DNA from: Bacteroides sp. UBA1773
Lineage (GTDB): Bacteria > Bacteroidota > Bacteroidia > Bacteroidales > Bacteroidaceae
Direction of reading: 5' to 3'
NCBI GenBank assembly: GCA_002315285.1
Contig: DCGR01000100.1
Coordinates: forward strand, 342 to 45,722
Length of the DNA: 45,381 nucleotides
The notes under the pieces were generated by a model. It made no database searches and was not told where the DNA came from. It was given only the letters and a program-made list of their open reading frames with translations. Position numbers and translations under genes: made by a program. Shown here in pieces: positions 15,837-24,330 of the stretch (position 1 is its first letter; each line of letters begins with the position of its first letter).

Positions 15837-17372
15837 ATGACTATAAATATTATTATCGGAATCGTGTGCCTCATTGCAGGAGGAGGCATCGCATACGTTG
15901 TATTCAGATACGTGCTGAAGAACAAATACAACGCAATGATGAAAGAAGCGGAAGTTGAAGCCGAAGTGTTGAAAAAGAACAAGCTGTTGGAGGTGAAAGA
16001 AAAATTCCTCAACAAGAAAGCCGACCTGGAACGCGAAGTGGCCCAACGCAACCAAAAATTCCAACAGGCAGAAAACAAGTTGAAGCAACGCGAAATCATG
16101 CTGACCCAAAAACAAGAGGAGCTGCAGCACAAACGGGCTGAAGCAGAATCCATCAAAGAAAACTTGGAAGCACAACTCGCAGTAATCGACAAGAAAAAAG
16201 AGGAGCTCAACAAACTGCAAAGTCAGGAGCGCGAAAAACTCGAAAACATATCTGGCCTAAGTGCGGAAGAGGCCAAGGACAGACTCATCGAATCGTTGAA
16301 GGATGAAGCCAAGACTCAAGCACAAAGCTATATCAACGACATCGTCGATGATGCCAAGCTCACCGCCACTAAGGAAGCAAAACGTATCATCATCCAAAGC
16401 ATACAACGCGTAGCCACAGAAACGGCCATCGAAAATTCCGTCACCGTTTTCCATATCGACTCTGACGAAGTAAAAGGACGCATCATCGGACGGGAAGGCC
16501 GGAATATCCGTGCATTGGAAGCTGCAGCCGGAGTGGAAATCGTAGTTGATGACACTCCGGAAGCCATTGTCATTAGTGCCTTCGACCCCGTTCGCCGCGA
16601 GATAGCACGCCTGGCACTGCACCAGCTTGTGACCGATGGGCGCATCCATCCCGCACGTATCGAAGAAGTCGTTGCGAAAGTACAAAAACAAGTGGAAGAC
16701 GAGATTATTGAAACAGGTAAGCGCACTGCCATCGATCTAGGCATCCATGGTTTGCATCCTGAACTGATCCGTATCATCGGCAAAATGAAATATCGTTCGT
16801 CCTATGGACAAAACTTGCTGCAACATGCCCGTGAAACGGCAAACCTTTGTGCTGTGATGGCTTCCGAGCTTGGTCTGAACCCCAAGAGAGCACGTCGGGC
16901 CGGATTGCTCCACGACATTGGCAAGGTGCCCGATGAAGATCCGGAAACACCACACGCATTGTATGGCATGAAACTTGCCGAGCAATACAAGGAAAAGCCA
17001 GATATCTGCAATGCTATCGGTGCGCACCACGATGAAGTGGAAATGACCAGTCTGCTATCACCTATCGTACAGGTGTGCGATGCCATCAGTGGCGCTCGTC
17101 CTGGTGCACGTAGGGAAATAGTGGAGGCCTACATCAAGCGCCTGAATGATCTTGAACAATTGGCAGCCTCCTATCCAGGTGTGACCAAGACATACGCCAT
17201 CCAGGCTGGCCGCGAATTACGCGTCATTGTTGGAGCAGACAAGATTGACGATTTGCAAACCGAGAGCCTCAGCAACGAGATAGCCAAGAAAATACAAGAC
17301 GAGATGACCTATCCGGGACAGGTAAAAATTACAGTCATCCGCGAAACGCGTGCTGTCAGCTTCGCCAAGTAA
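15837..17372 (+). CDS. rny: Ribonuclease Y
   Basis: Membrane-anchored endoribonuclease that starts mRNA decay. The 511 residues show the standard order: one N-terminal membrane helix (3-25), a long charged coiled coil (about 30-160), a KH RNA-binding domain with [10 protein letters not shown] (214-223), and an HD phosphohydrolase domain with H330, H359-D360 (LLHDIGK) and H397-H398 (GAHHDE). All metal-binding positions are intact. Length equals the usual 510-520. It lies between zapA and mazG, with only 8 bases to mazG, so decay and nucleotide-pool cleaning probably share a transcript with division genes. Confidence 0.96.
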   Translation: MTINIIIGIVCLIAGGGIAYVVFRYVLKNKYNAMMKEAEVEAEVLKKNKLLEVKEKFLNKKADLEREVAQRNQKFQQAENKLKQREIMLTQKQEELQHKRAEAESIKENLEAQLAVIDKKKEELNKLQSQEREKLENISGLSAEEAKDRLIESLKDEAKTQAQSYINDIVDDAKLTATKEAKRIIIQSIQRVATETAIENSVTVFHIDSDEVKGRIIGREGRNIRALEAAAGVEIVVDDTPEAIVISAFDPVRREIARLALHQLVTDGRIHPARIEEVVAKVQKQVEDEIIETGKRTAIDLGIHGLHPELIRIIGKMKYRSSYGQNLLQHARETANLCAVMASELGLNPKRARRAGLLHDIGKVPDEDPETPHALYGMKLAEQYKEKPDICNAIGAHHDEVEMTSLLSPIVQVCDAISGARPGARREIVEAYIKRLNDLEQLAASYPGVTKTYAIQAGRELRVIVGADKIDDLQTESLSNEIAKKIQDEMTYPGQVKITVIRETRAVSFAK

Positions 17373-17380
17373 ACAGCTCT

Positions 17381-18178
17381 ATGCACTCAAGGGAAGAAAA
17401 ACTTGAAGCCTTTGGACGTTTTCTCGACATTCTGGACGAATTACGGGTAAAATGTCCATGGGACAAGAAGCAGACCAACGAAAGCCTCCGTCCCAACACC
17501 ATCGAAGAAACCTACGAGTTGTGCGAAGCCATCATGAACCACGACAAGCATAATATCTGTAAGGAACTCGGCGATGTGCTGTTGCATGTGTTGTTCTATG
17601 CCAAGATAGGCAGTGAGACCGGTGACTTCGACATCAAGGATGTATGCGACAAAGAATGCGACAAACTCATCTTCCGCCATCCACACGTATTTGGTGAGCA
17701 AAAGGCCAACGATGTAGCAGAAGTGCTGCAAAATTGGGAACAACTCAAGATGAAGGAAAAGGATGGCAACAAAAGCGTTCTCAGTGGTGTTCCCACAGCC
17801 TTGCCTGCGCTCATCAAAGCCTACCGCATACAAGACAAAGCTCGGAATGTGGGTTTCGACTGGGAAGAGCGTAGCCAAGTGTGGGGAAAGGTGAAAGAAG
17901 AGATTGCCGAATTTGAGCAAGAATTGGACCATCTGAACGAAGAACAAGCCACCAATGAGTTTGGCGATGTATTGTTCAGCCTTATCAATGCAGCCCGTCT
18001 CTATCACATCAATCCGGAAAACGCGCTCGAACGGACTAATCAAAAATTCATCCGACGATTCAACTACTTGGAAAGCCAGACTTTTAGACAAGGGAAGAAC
18101 CTGAAAGAACTCACCTTGGCAGAAATGGACAAGCTCTGGAACGAAGCCAAACAAAGCGAAAAGACACCTTTGGCATAA
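17381..18178 (+). CDS. mazG: Nucleoside triphosphate pyrophosphohydrolase MazG
   Basis: Hydrolyses NTPs and dNTPs to monophosphate and pyrophosphate and is thought to clear aberrant nucleotides. The 265 residues hold two tandem MazG domains. The first has CPWDKKQTNESL, then EETYELCEA (42-50) and ELGDVLLH (62-69). The second has VKEEIAEFEQEL and NEFGDVLFSLIN. The acidic EExxE...ExxD metal sites are present in both. Length is normal for the two-domain form. It is the last gene of the run that starts near 14.5 kb and is followed by a strong hairpin. Confidence 0.95.
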   Translation: MHSREEKLEAFGRFLDILDELRVKCPWDKKQTNESLRPNTIEETYELCEAIMNHDKHNICKELGDVLLHVLFYAKIGSETGDFDIKDVCDKECDKLIFRHPHVFGEQKANDVAEVLQNWEQLKMKEKDGNKSVLSGVPTALPALIKAYRIQDKARNVGFDWEERSQVWGKVKEEIAEFEQELDHLNEEQATNEFGDVLFSLINAARLYHINPENALERTNQKFIRRFNYLESQTFRQGKNLKELTLAEMDKLWNEAKQSEKTPLA

Positions 18179-18211
18179 GACAGGAATAATCCGATATTTT
18201 GTGTGATAGCG

Positions 18212-18251
18212 AACAATAAAGAGCGGTGATTTCTCACCGCTCTTTATTGTT
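18212..18251. terminator. Bidirectional terminator between mazG and the minus-strand ECF operon
   Basis: A perfect 18-bp stem (18212-18229 with 18234-18251) has a 4-base loop (TTTC). T-rich sequence follows on the plus strand and A-rich sequence precedes it. The stop codon of the minus-strand gene (18244-18246) lies inside the stem, so the terminator overlaps the 3' end of that gene. Confidence 0.92.
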
Positions 18252-18747
18252 TTCGACCATTCTCACGCTGATGAGTTGAAATCGGGCCCGCCGGTCCATG
18301 TAAAATCCTCAATAGGTCCCGATGAAATTGAACCTCTGCACGCTGCAAGCGAAACAGTTTTTGTGCCGAAATGATGTTCTTGAACCTCGCATAGTATTCC
18401 TTCTCCAATTCGGCAGTCTTTATATGGCATTCCACGGTATTATCCACCCACTCGGCATATTCCTTTTCAGTATGCTCCACACCCTTTTCCTTTGGGAATT
18501 TCTTCCATACCTCACGATTCAACGCCTCACGTTTGTCTTGCAGCTCAAAGAATACAGGGAAAAAGGCTTCCGCCTCATCATCGGTCAGCTTCATACGCAT
18601 TGAGAGATATTCCTGCTGTTTTTGTCGGAATTCCTCTCTCGAAAGACGTGGAGACTCATCACGTGGTGGCCTGCCTCTAAATTGTTGTTGTGCCAACAAC
18701 AAGGAGCACGACAACAAGAAAACGAATAATGTCAAACCTCGTTTCAT
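18244..18747 (-). CDS. Small secreted helical protein of an ECF sigma operon (Spy/CpxP-like)
   Basis: A 167-residue protein with an N-terminal hydrophobic signal (MKRGLTLFVFLLSCSLLLAQ). It could be cut as a normal signal near LLAQ or lipidated at LLSC. The mature part is helical and charged, rich in Arg, Glu and Gln (SREEFRQKQQEYLSMRMKLT, then DDEAEAFFPVFFELQDKREA). Size and helical make-up recall the periplasmic Spy/CpxP or heavy-metal-sensor proteins that often follow ECF sigma and anti-sigma genes, but no LTxxQ repeat is evident, so this is an analogy. ATG at 18747 directly follows the upstream stop (TGATATG), which suggests translational coupling. An ATG at 18765 would overlap that gene. 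Likely regulated by the sigma factor upstream. Confidence 0.72.
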   Translation of the reverse strand: MKRGLTLFVFLLSCSLLLAQQQFRGRPPRDESPRLSREEFRQKQQEYLSMRMKLTDDEAEAFFPVFFELQDKREALNREVWKKFPKEKGVEHTEKEYAEWVDNTVECHIKTAELEKEYYARFKNIISAQKLFRLQRAEVQFHRDLLRILHGPAGPISTHQRENGRKQ

Positions 18748-18748
18748 A

Positions 18749-19111
18749 TCAAAATTGTGAAGCATCCGTCAAATATTCATAAAGTGCATAACCATCAAGC
18801 AACGAATTGTCGATTACAATCTCGACTTCTTCGTCAGAAAGATTCAATGCTTGTTCTTGCGTGATATTCAATGAAGCGACCTTGGCTTTCCCTTGAGACA
18901 ATGACTGAATCAAAAACACGACACCAATCAAAACAGCAGCGACCGAAGCCCAGGGTGTCACGCGCTTCCACAATGGAACAGTTGTAACAACCGGAGCATC
19001 CACAACAGGCAAAGAATCCATCAACCTCACGGTGAAGTCCTCAAAATAGTGTTCAGGCACACGATACGGATTCTCGCGCCCAACCCTCTTTAGTAATTCT
19101 TCTTTAGCCAT
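18749..19111 (-). CDS. Putative anti-sigma factor, single-pass membrane protein
   Basis: A 120-residue protein with a cytoplasmic N-terminal part (MAKEELLKRVGRENPYRVPEHYFEDF), one membrane helix (WASVAAVLIGVVFLIQSL, about 54-71) and a short acidic outer tail. The pattern NPYxVPexYFedf before a single helix recurs in proteins encoded after ECF sigma genes of Bacteroidota. No zinc-binding anti-sigma motif (HxxxCxxC) is visible. It lies 47 bases after the sigma gene and touches the next one. The role as anti-sigma is inferred from position and topology. Confidence 0.7.
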   Translation of the reverse strand: MAKEELLKRVGRENPYRVPEHYFEDFTVRLMDSLPVVDAPVVTTVPLWKRVTPWASVAAVLIGVVFLIQSLSQGKAKVASLNITQEQALNLSDEEVEIVIDNSLLDGYALYEYLTDASQF

Positions 19112-19158
19112 AACATTTTGTTTTTCCTACTATTTAGACATTAAACAATTCAAAAGGT

Positions 19159-19710
19159 TTATTCTACTGAATCCAAATAAACCTGGATTTTTTTCACGGC
19201 ATGATGATATGATGCTTTCAGAGCACCAACAGTGGTTCCGAGCAAAAATGAGATATCCTCATATTTCATATCATCAAAATACCTTAAATTGAAAACCTGA
19301 CGTTGCTTTGGAGGAAGCGTTTGCAAAGCTCTCTGGAAATGGCGTTGCAATTCGTTCCCATCAAAGTAAATATCACTTTCCAACGTATTCAAAAGGTTAC
19401 TATCTACTTCGTCTATGCTAATCTGCTGATGCTGTTGCTGGCGAGTCAGAAAAGTAAGCGTTTCGTTCATTGCAATCCGATACAACCACGTACTCAGTTT
19501 TGATTCGGCACGGAATTTATCAACACTTGTCCAAGCCTTGATAAATGTCATCTGCAAAATGTCATCTGCATCATCATGATTGAACACCATTCTGCGGATC
19601 TGCCAATACACAGTTTCACGATAAGCGCAAACCATCTCTTCAAAAGCCCTCCTACGCTCCTCTGGCTTAGAAAGCCTGACTATTATCTGCGACTCATCGA
19701 TTATCTTCAT
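19159..19710 (-). CDS. ECF-type RNA polymerase sigma factor
   Basis: A 183-residue sigma-70-family protein with only regions 2 and 4. Region 2 spans about 20-90 (VYWQIRRMVFNHDDADDILQ, then FIKAWTSVDKFRAESKLSTW and LYRIAMNE). Region 4 spans about 125-180 (LPPKQRQVFNLRYFDDMKYE, then DISFLLGTTVGALKASYHHA). Such factors redirect RNA polymerase to envelope-stress or uptake genes. Its start overlaps the end of the RNase Z gene by 4 bases (ATGA), and the putative anti-sigma gene follows. No SusCD pair or FecR-type anti-sigma is nearby, so it is not a typical polysaccharide-uptake sigma. Confidence 0.93.
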   Translation of the reverse strand: MKIIDESQIIVRLSKPEERRRAFEEMVCAYRETVYWQIRRMVFNHDDADDILQMTFIKAWTSVDKFRAESKLSTWLYRIAMNETLTFLTRQQQHQQISIDEVDSNLLNTLESDIYFDGNELQRHFQRALQTLPPKQRQVFNLRYFDDMKYEDISFLLGTTVGALKASYHHAVKKIQVYLDSVE

Positions 19711-20516
19711 ACGATTTCAATTCTCATATTTTCATGGGCCAGTTCCGCAGCCGGAAACAGTTCTTGAGCCTCACGAAGTATCTGCTTTTCATTCTCATAA
19801 CGCGAGGAGAAATGGCCCAACACAAGCCGTTTCGCACAAGCATCCTTCGCCACCTGGGCAGCTTGTCTGGCTGTGGAGTGAAATGTCTGTTTGGCACGAA
19901 GCAGCTCCGACTCCGAAAACGTCGCTTCATGGTACAGCAGCGACACATCCTTTACGCATTCCGACAAACGTGGCAAATAACAAGTGTCCGAACAATACGC
20001 ATAGCTTCGCACTGCATCCGACAATCCTTGCTCTTGCATGGATCGTGTAGGCTTTTCGCGGAAAAGAAAGCCACACGTTGGAATACGATGGCACAATGGA
20101 ATAGTGCTTACCGTCACCGATCTATCGTCATATACCACTTCCCTATCGCATGGATTAAACGGCAAGAAAACCACCTCATATCCTATATCGTCACAAAAGA
20201 AATCAAGGTGGGAGCGTAACAGTTCAGGCAAACGTTCTTGACAATGGATAAACAAAGGGCCATTGCGATGCAACATTCCAAAAGTTGAAATCATGCCTAT
20301 CAGTCCAAAACAATGATCGCCATGCAAATGGGAAATGAACACATGGTTGATACGGGTGAAAGGGAGGCGGGAACGACGCAACTGCAACTGGGTACCTTCA
20401 CCGCAGTCTATCATGAACAGTTTATTCCTGACATTCACAACCTGCGAGGATGGATTATGACGCATTGTGGGCAGAGCCGAGCCACAGCCAAGGATATGTA
20501 CCTCTAATTTTTCCAT
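19707..20516 (-). CDS. rnz: Ribonuclease Z (tRNA 3'-processing), short form
   Basis: Metallo-beta-lactamase-fold endonuclease that trims tRNA 3' ends. In the 269 residues the zinc motif SHLHGDH (62-68), H133 (LCHRIP), D168 (AYCSDT) and H226 (LGHFSSRY) are all present, and HEATF (186-190) matches the family. It is about 35 residues shorter than the usual 300-310. The shortening falls between GFLFREKP (139-146) and RSYAYCSDT (160-168), where family members carry a longer segment. The four zinc-site regions remain, so activity is likely. The stop overlaps the sigma-factor start by 4 bases. A terminator separates it from the ribosomal protein S1 gene upstream. Confidence 0.9.
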   Translation of the reverse strand: MEKLEVHILGCGSALPTMRHNPSSQVVNVRNKLFMIDCGEGTQLQLRRSRLPFTRINHVFISHLHGDHCFGLIGMISTFGMLHRNGPLFIHCQERLPELLRSHLDFFCDDIGYEVVFLPFNPCDREVVYDDRSVTVSTIPLCHRIPTCGFLFREKPTRSMQEQGLSDAVRSYAYCSDTCYLPRLSECVKDVSLLYHEATFSESELLRAKQTFHSTARQAAQVAKDACAKRLVLGHFSSRYENEKQILREAQELFPAAELAHENMRIEIV

Positions 20517-20533
20517 TACGCGTTTTTAGACAC

Positions 20534-20565
20534 AAAAGAGGAGACTTGGTTTAAGCCTCCTCTTT
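20534..20565 (-). terminator. Terminator after rpsA
   Basis: On the minus strand the arms pair over 9 bp (20557-20565 with 20535-20543), with a possible inner 3-bp extension. Transcription reads out of the hairpin into TTTTG. It lies 17 bases after the rpsA stop codon, before rnz. Confidence 0.82.
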
Positions 20566-20582
20566 AATTTTAAGAATTTTAT

Positions 20583-22382
20583 TTATTCACCTTTCTCCAT
20601 TTTAGCCTTCAAAGCCACCAATGCATCGATATCGCCCAAAGTAGTGGCAGCAGCCTGATTCTGGATAGCTGGAGCCTCTTCCTTGCGGGCTGCAGAAGCA
20701 GCACGCTTTTCCTTGGCAGCAGCCTTCTTTTCCGCACGTTCTTCTGCCTTCTGGACATCTTCAAAGATGCGGCTGTGCGAAAGGATGATACGCTTGCTTT
20801 CCTTGTTGAATTCAATTACCTTGAATGACAACTTCTCATCAAGCTGAGCCTGCTTCCCATCTTCCTTTACAAGATGCTTCGGAGTTGCAAAACCTTCTAC
20901 GCCGTACGGCAAAGAAATAACAGCACCCTTGTCGAACACTTCAATGACGGTACCATCGTGAACAGAGCCCACAGTAAATACGGTTTCAAACACGTCCCAA
21001 GGATTCTCTTCGAGCTGCTTGTGACCCAAGCTCAAACGACGGTTTTCCTTATCTATTTCAAGAACCTGAACTTCTATTTCAGCACCAATCTGTGTAAACT
21101 CTGAAGGATGTTTGATCTTCTTTGTCCAACTGAGATCGCTGATGTGAATCAAGCCATCCACGCCTTCTTCTATTTCCACGAATACACCGAAATTAGTGAA
21201 GTTACGAACCTTTGCTGTATGCTTTGTTCCAACACCATACTTTTCTTCGATGTTTTCCCAAGGATCAGATTGCAGTTGCTTGATACCAAGCGACATCTTA
21301 CGCTCTTCACGATCCAAAGTCAAGATAACGGCCTCAACTTCATCGCCTACCTTCATGAAGTCCTGTGCAGAACGCAAATGCTGGCTCCACGACATCTCGC
21401 TGACATGAATCAAGCCTTCTACGCCCGGAGCAATTTCGATGAATGCGCCATAGTCGGCCATAACGACAACCTTACCCTTCACCTTGTCACCAACTTTTAG
21501 GTCAGCGTCCAATGCATCCCATGGATGAGGAGTAAGCTGCTTCAGACCCAGAGCGATACGCTTCTTGTCATCGTCAAAGTCAAGGATTACGACATTGATT
21601 TTCTGATCCAGTTCAACAACCTCCTTCGGATCGCTTACGCGGCCCCAAGAAAGGTCTGTGATATGGATAAGTCCATCAACACCACCCAGATCGATGAATA
21701 CGCCATAAGATGTGATATTCTTGACTGTACCCTCAAGTACCTGTCCCTTTTCGAGTTTAGAGATGATTTCCTTCTTTTGTGCTTCCAATTCTGCTTCGAT
21801 GAGTGCCTTGTGGCTAACGACAACATTACGGAACTCCTGATTGATCTTGACAACCTTGAACTCCATGGTCTTACCTACAAACACATCATAGTCACGGATA
21901 GGCTTCACGTCAATTTGGCTGCCAGGCAAGAATGCCTCGATGCCAAACACATCGACAATCATACCACCCTTCGTGCGGCATTTTACAAAGCCCTTAACGA
22001 TTTCTTCTTTTTCCAAAGCCTCGTTCACGCGATCCCAACTGCGTGTTGCACGAGCCTTCTTGTGCGAAAGGATCAGCTGACCTTTCTTGTCCTCCTGATT
22101 GTCGATATATACTTCTACAACATCACCAATCTTCAATTCAGGGTTATAGCGGAATTCACTTAGTGGAATGATGCCATCCGACTTGAAGCCGATGTTGACC
22201 ACTACTTCACGCTTGTTCATGGCGATGACGGTTCCGTCAACCACCTCACGATCCTGAACCTTGTTCAAGGTCTCGTCATAAGTTTTCTCCAATGTTTCCT
22301 TGCTTACCTCGGAAACACCACCGTTCTCGAATTCCTCCCAATTGAAGTCTTCCAACGGCTGAACATTTTTTAAATTTTCCAT
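20583..22382 (-). CDS. rpsA: 30S ribosomal protein S1
   Basis: RNA-binding ribosomal protein built of six S1 (OB-fold) repeats. They are recognisable from recurrent phrases such as GVFIDLGGVDGLIHITDLSW, GAFIEIAPGVEGLIHVSEMSW and GVFVEIEEGVDGLIHISDLSW, with the spacer pattern DxExRRxSLGxKQLxxxPW. The 599-residue protein ends in an Ala/Lys/Glu-rich tail (about 555-599) that is probably disordered. The start is set at ATG 22382 (MENLKNVQPL). The frame is open five codons further but that start is unlikely. A TAATTTTG -7 element lies upstream. Confidence 0.96.
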   Translation of the reverse strand: MENLKNVQPLEDFNWEEFENGGVSEVSKETLEKTYDETLNKVQDREVVDGTVIAMNKREVVVNIGFKSDGIIPLSEFRYNPELKIGDVVEVYIDNQEDKKGQLILSHKKARATRSWDRVNEALEKEEIVKGFVKCRTKGGMIVDVFGIEAFLPGSQIDVKPIRDYDVFVGKTMEFKVVKINQEFRNVVVSHKALIEAELEAQKKEIISKLEKGQVLEGTVKNITSYGVFIDLGGVDGLIHITDLSWGRVSDPKEVVELDQKINVVILDFDDDKKRIALGLKQLTPHPWDALDADLKVGDKVKGKVVVMADYGAFIEIAPGVEGLIHVSEMSWSQHLRSAQDFMKVGDEVEAVILTLDREERKMSLGIKQLQSDPWENIEEKYGVGTKHTAKVRNFTNFGVFVEIEEGVDGLIHISDLSWTKKIKHPSEFTQIGAEIEVQVLEIDKENRRLSLGHKQLEENPWDVFETVFTVGSVHDGTVIEVFDKGAVISLPYGVEGFATPKHLVKEDGKQAQLDEKLSFKVIEFNKESKRIILSHSRIFEDVQKAEERAEKKAAAKEKRAASAARKEEAPAIQNQAAATTLGDIDALVALKAKMEKGE

Positions 22383-22448
22383 AATTGATAAAAACACTTT
22401 AAATTAATTACGTTAGACTTTATATTGCTATAATCTCTAATTCGCGCG

Positions 22449-22456
22449 CAAAATTA
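22449..22456 (-). promoter_or_regulatory. -7 element upstream of rpsA
   Basis: TAATTTTG on the minus strand matches TAnnTTTG exactly. It stands 66 bases before the rpsA start codon. No good TTTG was found 19-21 bases upstream, so the promoter is supported by one element only. Confidence 0.45.
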
Positions 22457-22566
22457 CATAATTATTGTTGATTTCCAGCAGTTCCACAAAAAAAACAATG
22501 TTTTTTGGCTTTTTAGGACAAAACATTGAACTAATTTTCTTTAATTTGCAAAAAAGAGACAAAACC

Positions 22567-22776
22567 ATGACGAATATCTGGCATAGAGTTGTTGACTTAT
22601 ACATAGATGGCTTTCGTAACATGACCATAGGGCGTACCCTCTGGCTCATCATCCTCATCAAGCTTTTCATCATCTTTGTGATTCTTCGTGTCTTCTTCTT
22701 CCCCGACTACCTGAGAGGAAAAACCGAGCAGGAAAAACAAGAGTTTGTAGCACTCCAACTCACAGAAAGGCCATAA
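22567..22776 (+). CDS. DUF4492 small membrane protein of the cytochrome bd operon
   Basis: A 69-residue protein with a short N-terminal region (MTNIWHRVVDLYIDGFRNMT), one membrane helix (WLIILIKLFIIFVILRVFFF, about 25-44) and a charged tail (EQEKQEF). This matches the DUF4492 family usually found just before cydA in Bacteroidota. It may act as an accessory subunit of cytochrome bd, as CydX does in enterobacteria, but this is not shown. The open frame extends upstream to 22465. ATG at 22567 gives the family start and is chosen. cydA follows 55 bases later. Confidence 0.85.
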   Translation: MTNIWHRVVDLYIDGFRNMTIGRTLWLIILIKLFIIFVILRVFFFPDYLRGKTEQEKQEFVALQLTERP

Positions 22777-22831
22777 GACAAACAGAAAACAATAAATATG
22801 ATTTCTAACACCTTAAATTCCTTTATCAAAA

Positions 22832-24283
22832 ATGAACATTGAATTAATTGATTGGTCAAGAGCGCAATTTGCACTCACTGCCATGTATCATTGGTTATTT
22901 GTACCGCTCACACTTGGGCTTGGCATCATCATGAGCATTATGGAAACCATCTACCACCACAACAGCGATGCCTTTTGGAAATCCACCACCCAATTTTGGC
23001 AAAAGATTTTTGGCATCAATTTTGCTATCGGTGTAGCCACTGGCATTATCCTCGAATTCGAGTTCGGCACCAACTGGAGCAACTATTCCTGGTTTGTAGG
23101 CGACATTTTCGGAGCGCCACTTGCCATCGAAGGCATTCTCGCCTTCTTCATGGAAGCGACATTCGTGGCAGTGATGTTCTTCGGATGGGAAAAGGTGAGC
23201 AAGCGTTTTCACCTCACAGCCACATGGCTCACAGCCATTGGGGCGACCATCAGCGCCTGGTGGATTCTGGTTGCCAACAGTTGGATGCAGCACCCGACAG
23301 GCATGGAGTTCAATCCCGACACCGTTCGTAACGAAATGATGGACTTTTTTGCCGTTGCCCTGCAACCCACCGCCATTGTCAAGTTCTTCCACTCCGTCAT
23401 GAGTGGCTGGGTTGTGGGTGCCGCGGTTGTCACAGGCATCAGTTGCTGGTTCCTGCTCAAGCAACGTCACGCGCGCTTTGCCGTTTCCAGCATGAAGGTC
23501 GCAGCCATTTTCGGACTTTTCGCATCCCTGACCGTAGCATTTACAGGTGATGCCAGCGGTATTGAGGTAGCCAAACAACAACCTATGAAGTTGGCAGCGG
23601 CCGAAGGTCTCCGACAAGGAAGCGAAGGTGCGGCCTTTTCCATCGTCCCGGGAATAGAGATTCCCAAGATGTTGTCCATCCTTGCCACACACGACAGCAA
23701 CGGCTATGTTCCTGGCATCAACGACTTGGTGGCCGAGGGGGGCAAAAGGATTGAGAATGGCCGGAAAGCAATTGCTGCCTTAGGCGACTATCGCGCTGCT
23801 AAGGCTGAAGGCAACGATGCTGCAGCTGTTGCCGCACGCAAGCAACTCGATGAGTATATGAGCGATTTCGGATATGGCTACCTACAACGACCCGAAGATC
23901 TTGTTCCACCCATCGGACTCACCTATTGGGCATTCCGCATCATGACGGGGTTCGGATGCTACCTCATCGCATTTTTCGCTGCTGTGCTCTTAGTACTCTA
24001 TCACAAGAAACTGAAGTTACAGAAATGGATGTATGTCGTGGGGTTCATCACCATTCCCATATCCTACATAGCTGGGCAAGCCGGATGGATTGTGGCCGAA
24101 GTCGGACGTCAGCCTTGGGCCATCCAGGACCTGTTGCCAGTCAACGCAGCCATTTCGAGACTCAACCCTACCAATGTGAAAATCACATTTTCACTGTTCC
24201 TAATCTTCTTCACCATCCTATTGATAGCGGAAATACGCATTCTTTGCAAGGCAGTGAAAAATGGTCCGGAACTACCTGATTGA
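22832..24283 (+). CDS. cydA: Cytochrome bd quinol oxidase subunit I
   Basis: Carries the haems and quinol site of the bd oxidase, which reduces oxygen to water with high affinity. The 483 residues show the expected ligands: H20 (YHW, haem b595/d region), H187 (FFHSVM) and M371 (FRIMTG) for haem b558, acidic pair E100 and E108, K253 and E258 in the quinol loop (PMKLAAAEG) and GRQPW near 420. It is the short Q-loop type, shorter than the 522 residues of Escherichia coli. In an anaerobe it serves mainly to scavenge oxygen and feed limited respiration. It is the middle gene of DUF4492-cydA-cydB. Confidence 0.97.
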   Translation: MNIELIDWSRAQFALTAMYHWLFVPLTLGLGIIMSIMETIYHHNSDAFWKSTTQFWQKIFGINFAIGVATGIILEFEFGTNWSNYSWFVGDIFGAPLAIEGILAFFMEATFVAVMFFGWEKVSKRFHLTATWLTAIGATISAWWILVANSWMQHPTGMEFNPDTVRNEMMDFFAVALQPTAIVKFFHSVMSGWVVGAAVVTGISCWFLLKQRHARFAVSSMKVAAIFGLFASLTVAFTGDASGIEVAKQQPMKLAAAEGLRQGSEGAAFSIVPGIEIPKMLSILATHDSNGYVPGINDLVAEGGKRIENGRKAIAALGDYRAAKAEGNDAAAVAARKQLDEYMSDFGYGYLQRPEDLVPPIGLTYWAFRIMTGFGCYLIAFFAAVLLVLYHKKLKLQKWMYVVGFITIPISYIAGQAGWIVAEVGRQPWAIQDLLPVNAAISRLNPTNVKITFSLFLIFFTILLIAEIRILCKAVKNGPELPD

Positions 24284-24330
24284 CACCAAATTAGAAATGA
24301 TGTTTTTAAAACCGATAACATTTACCCATT

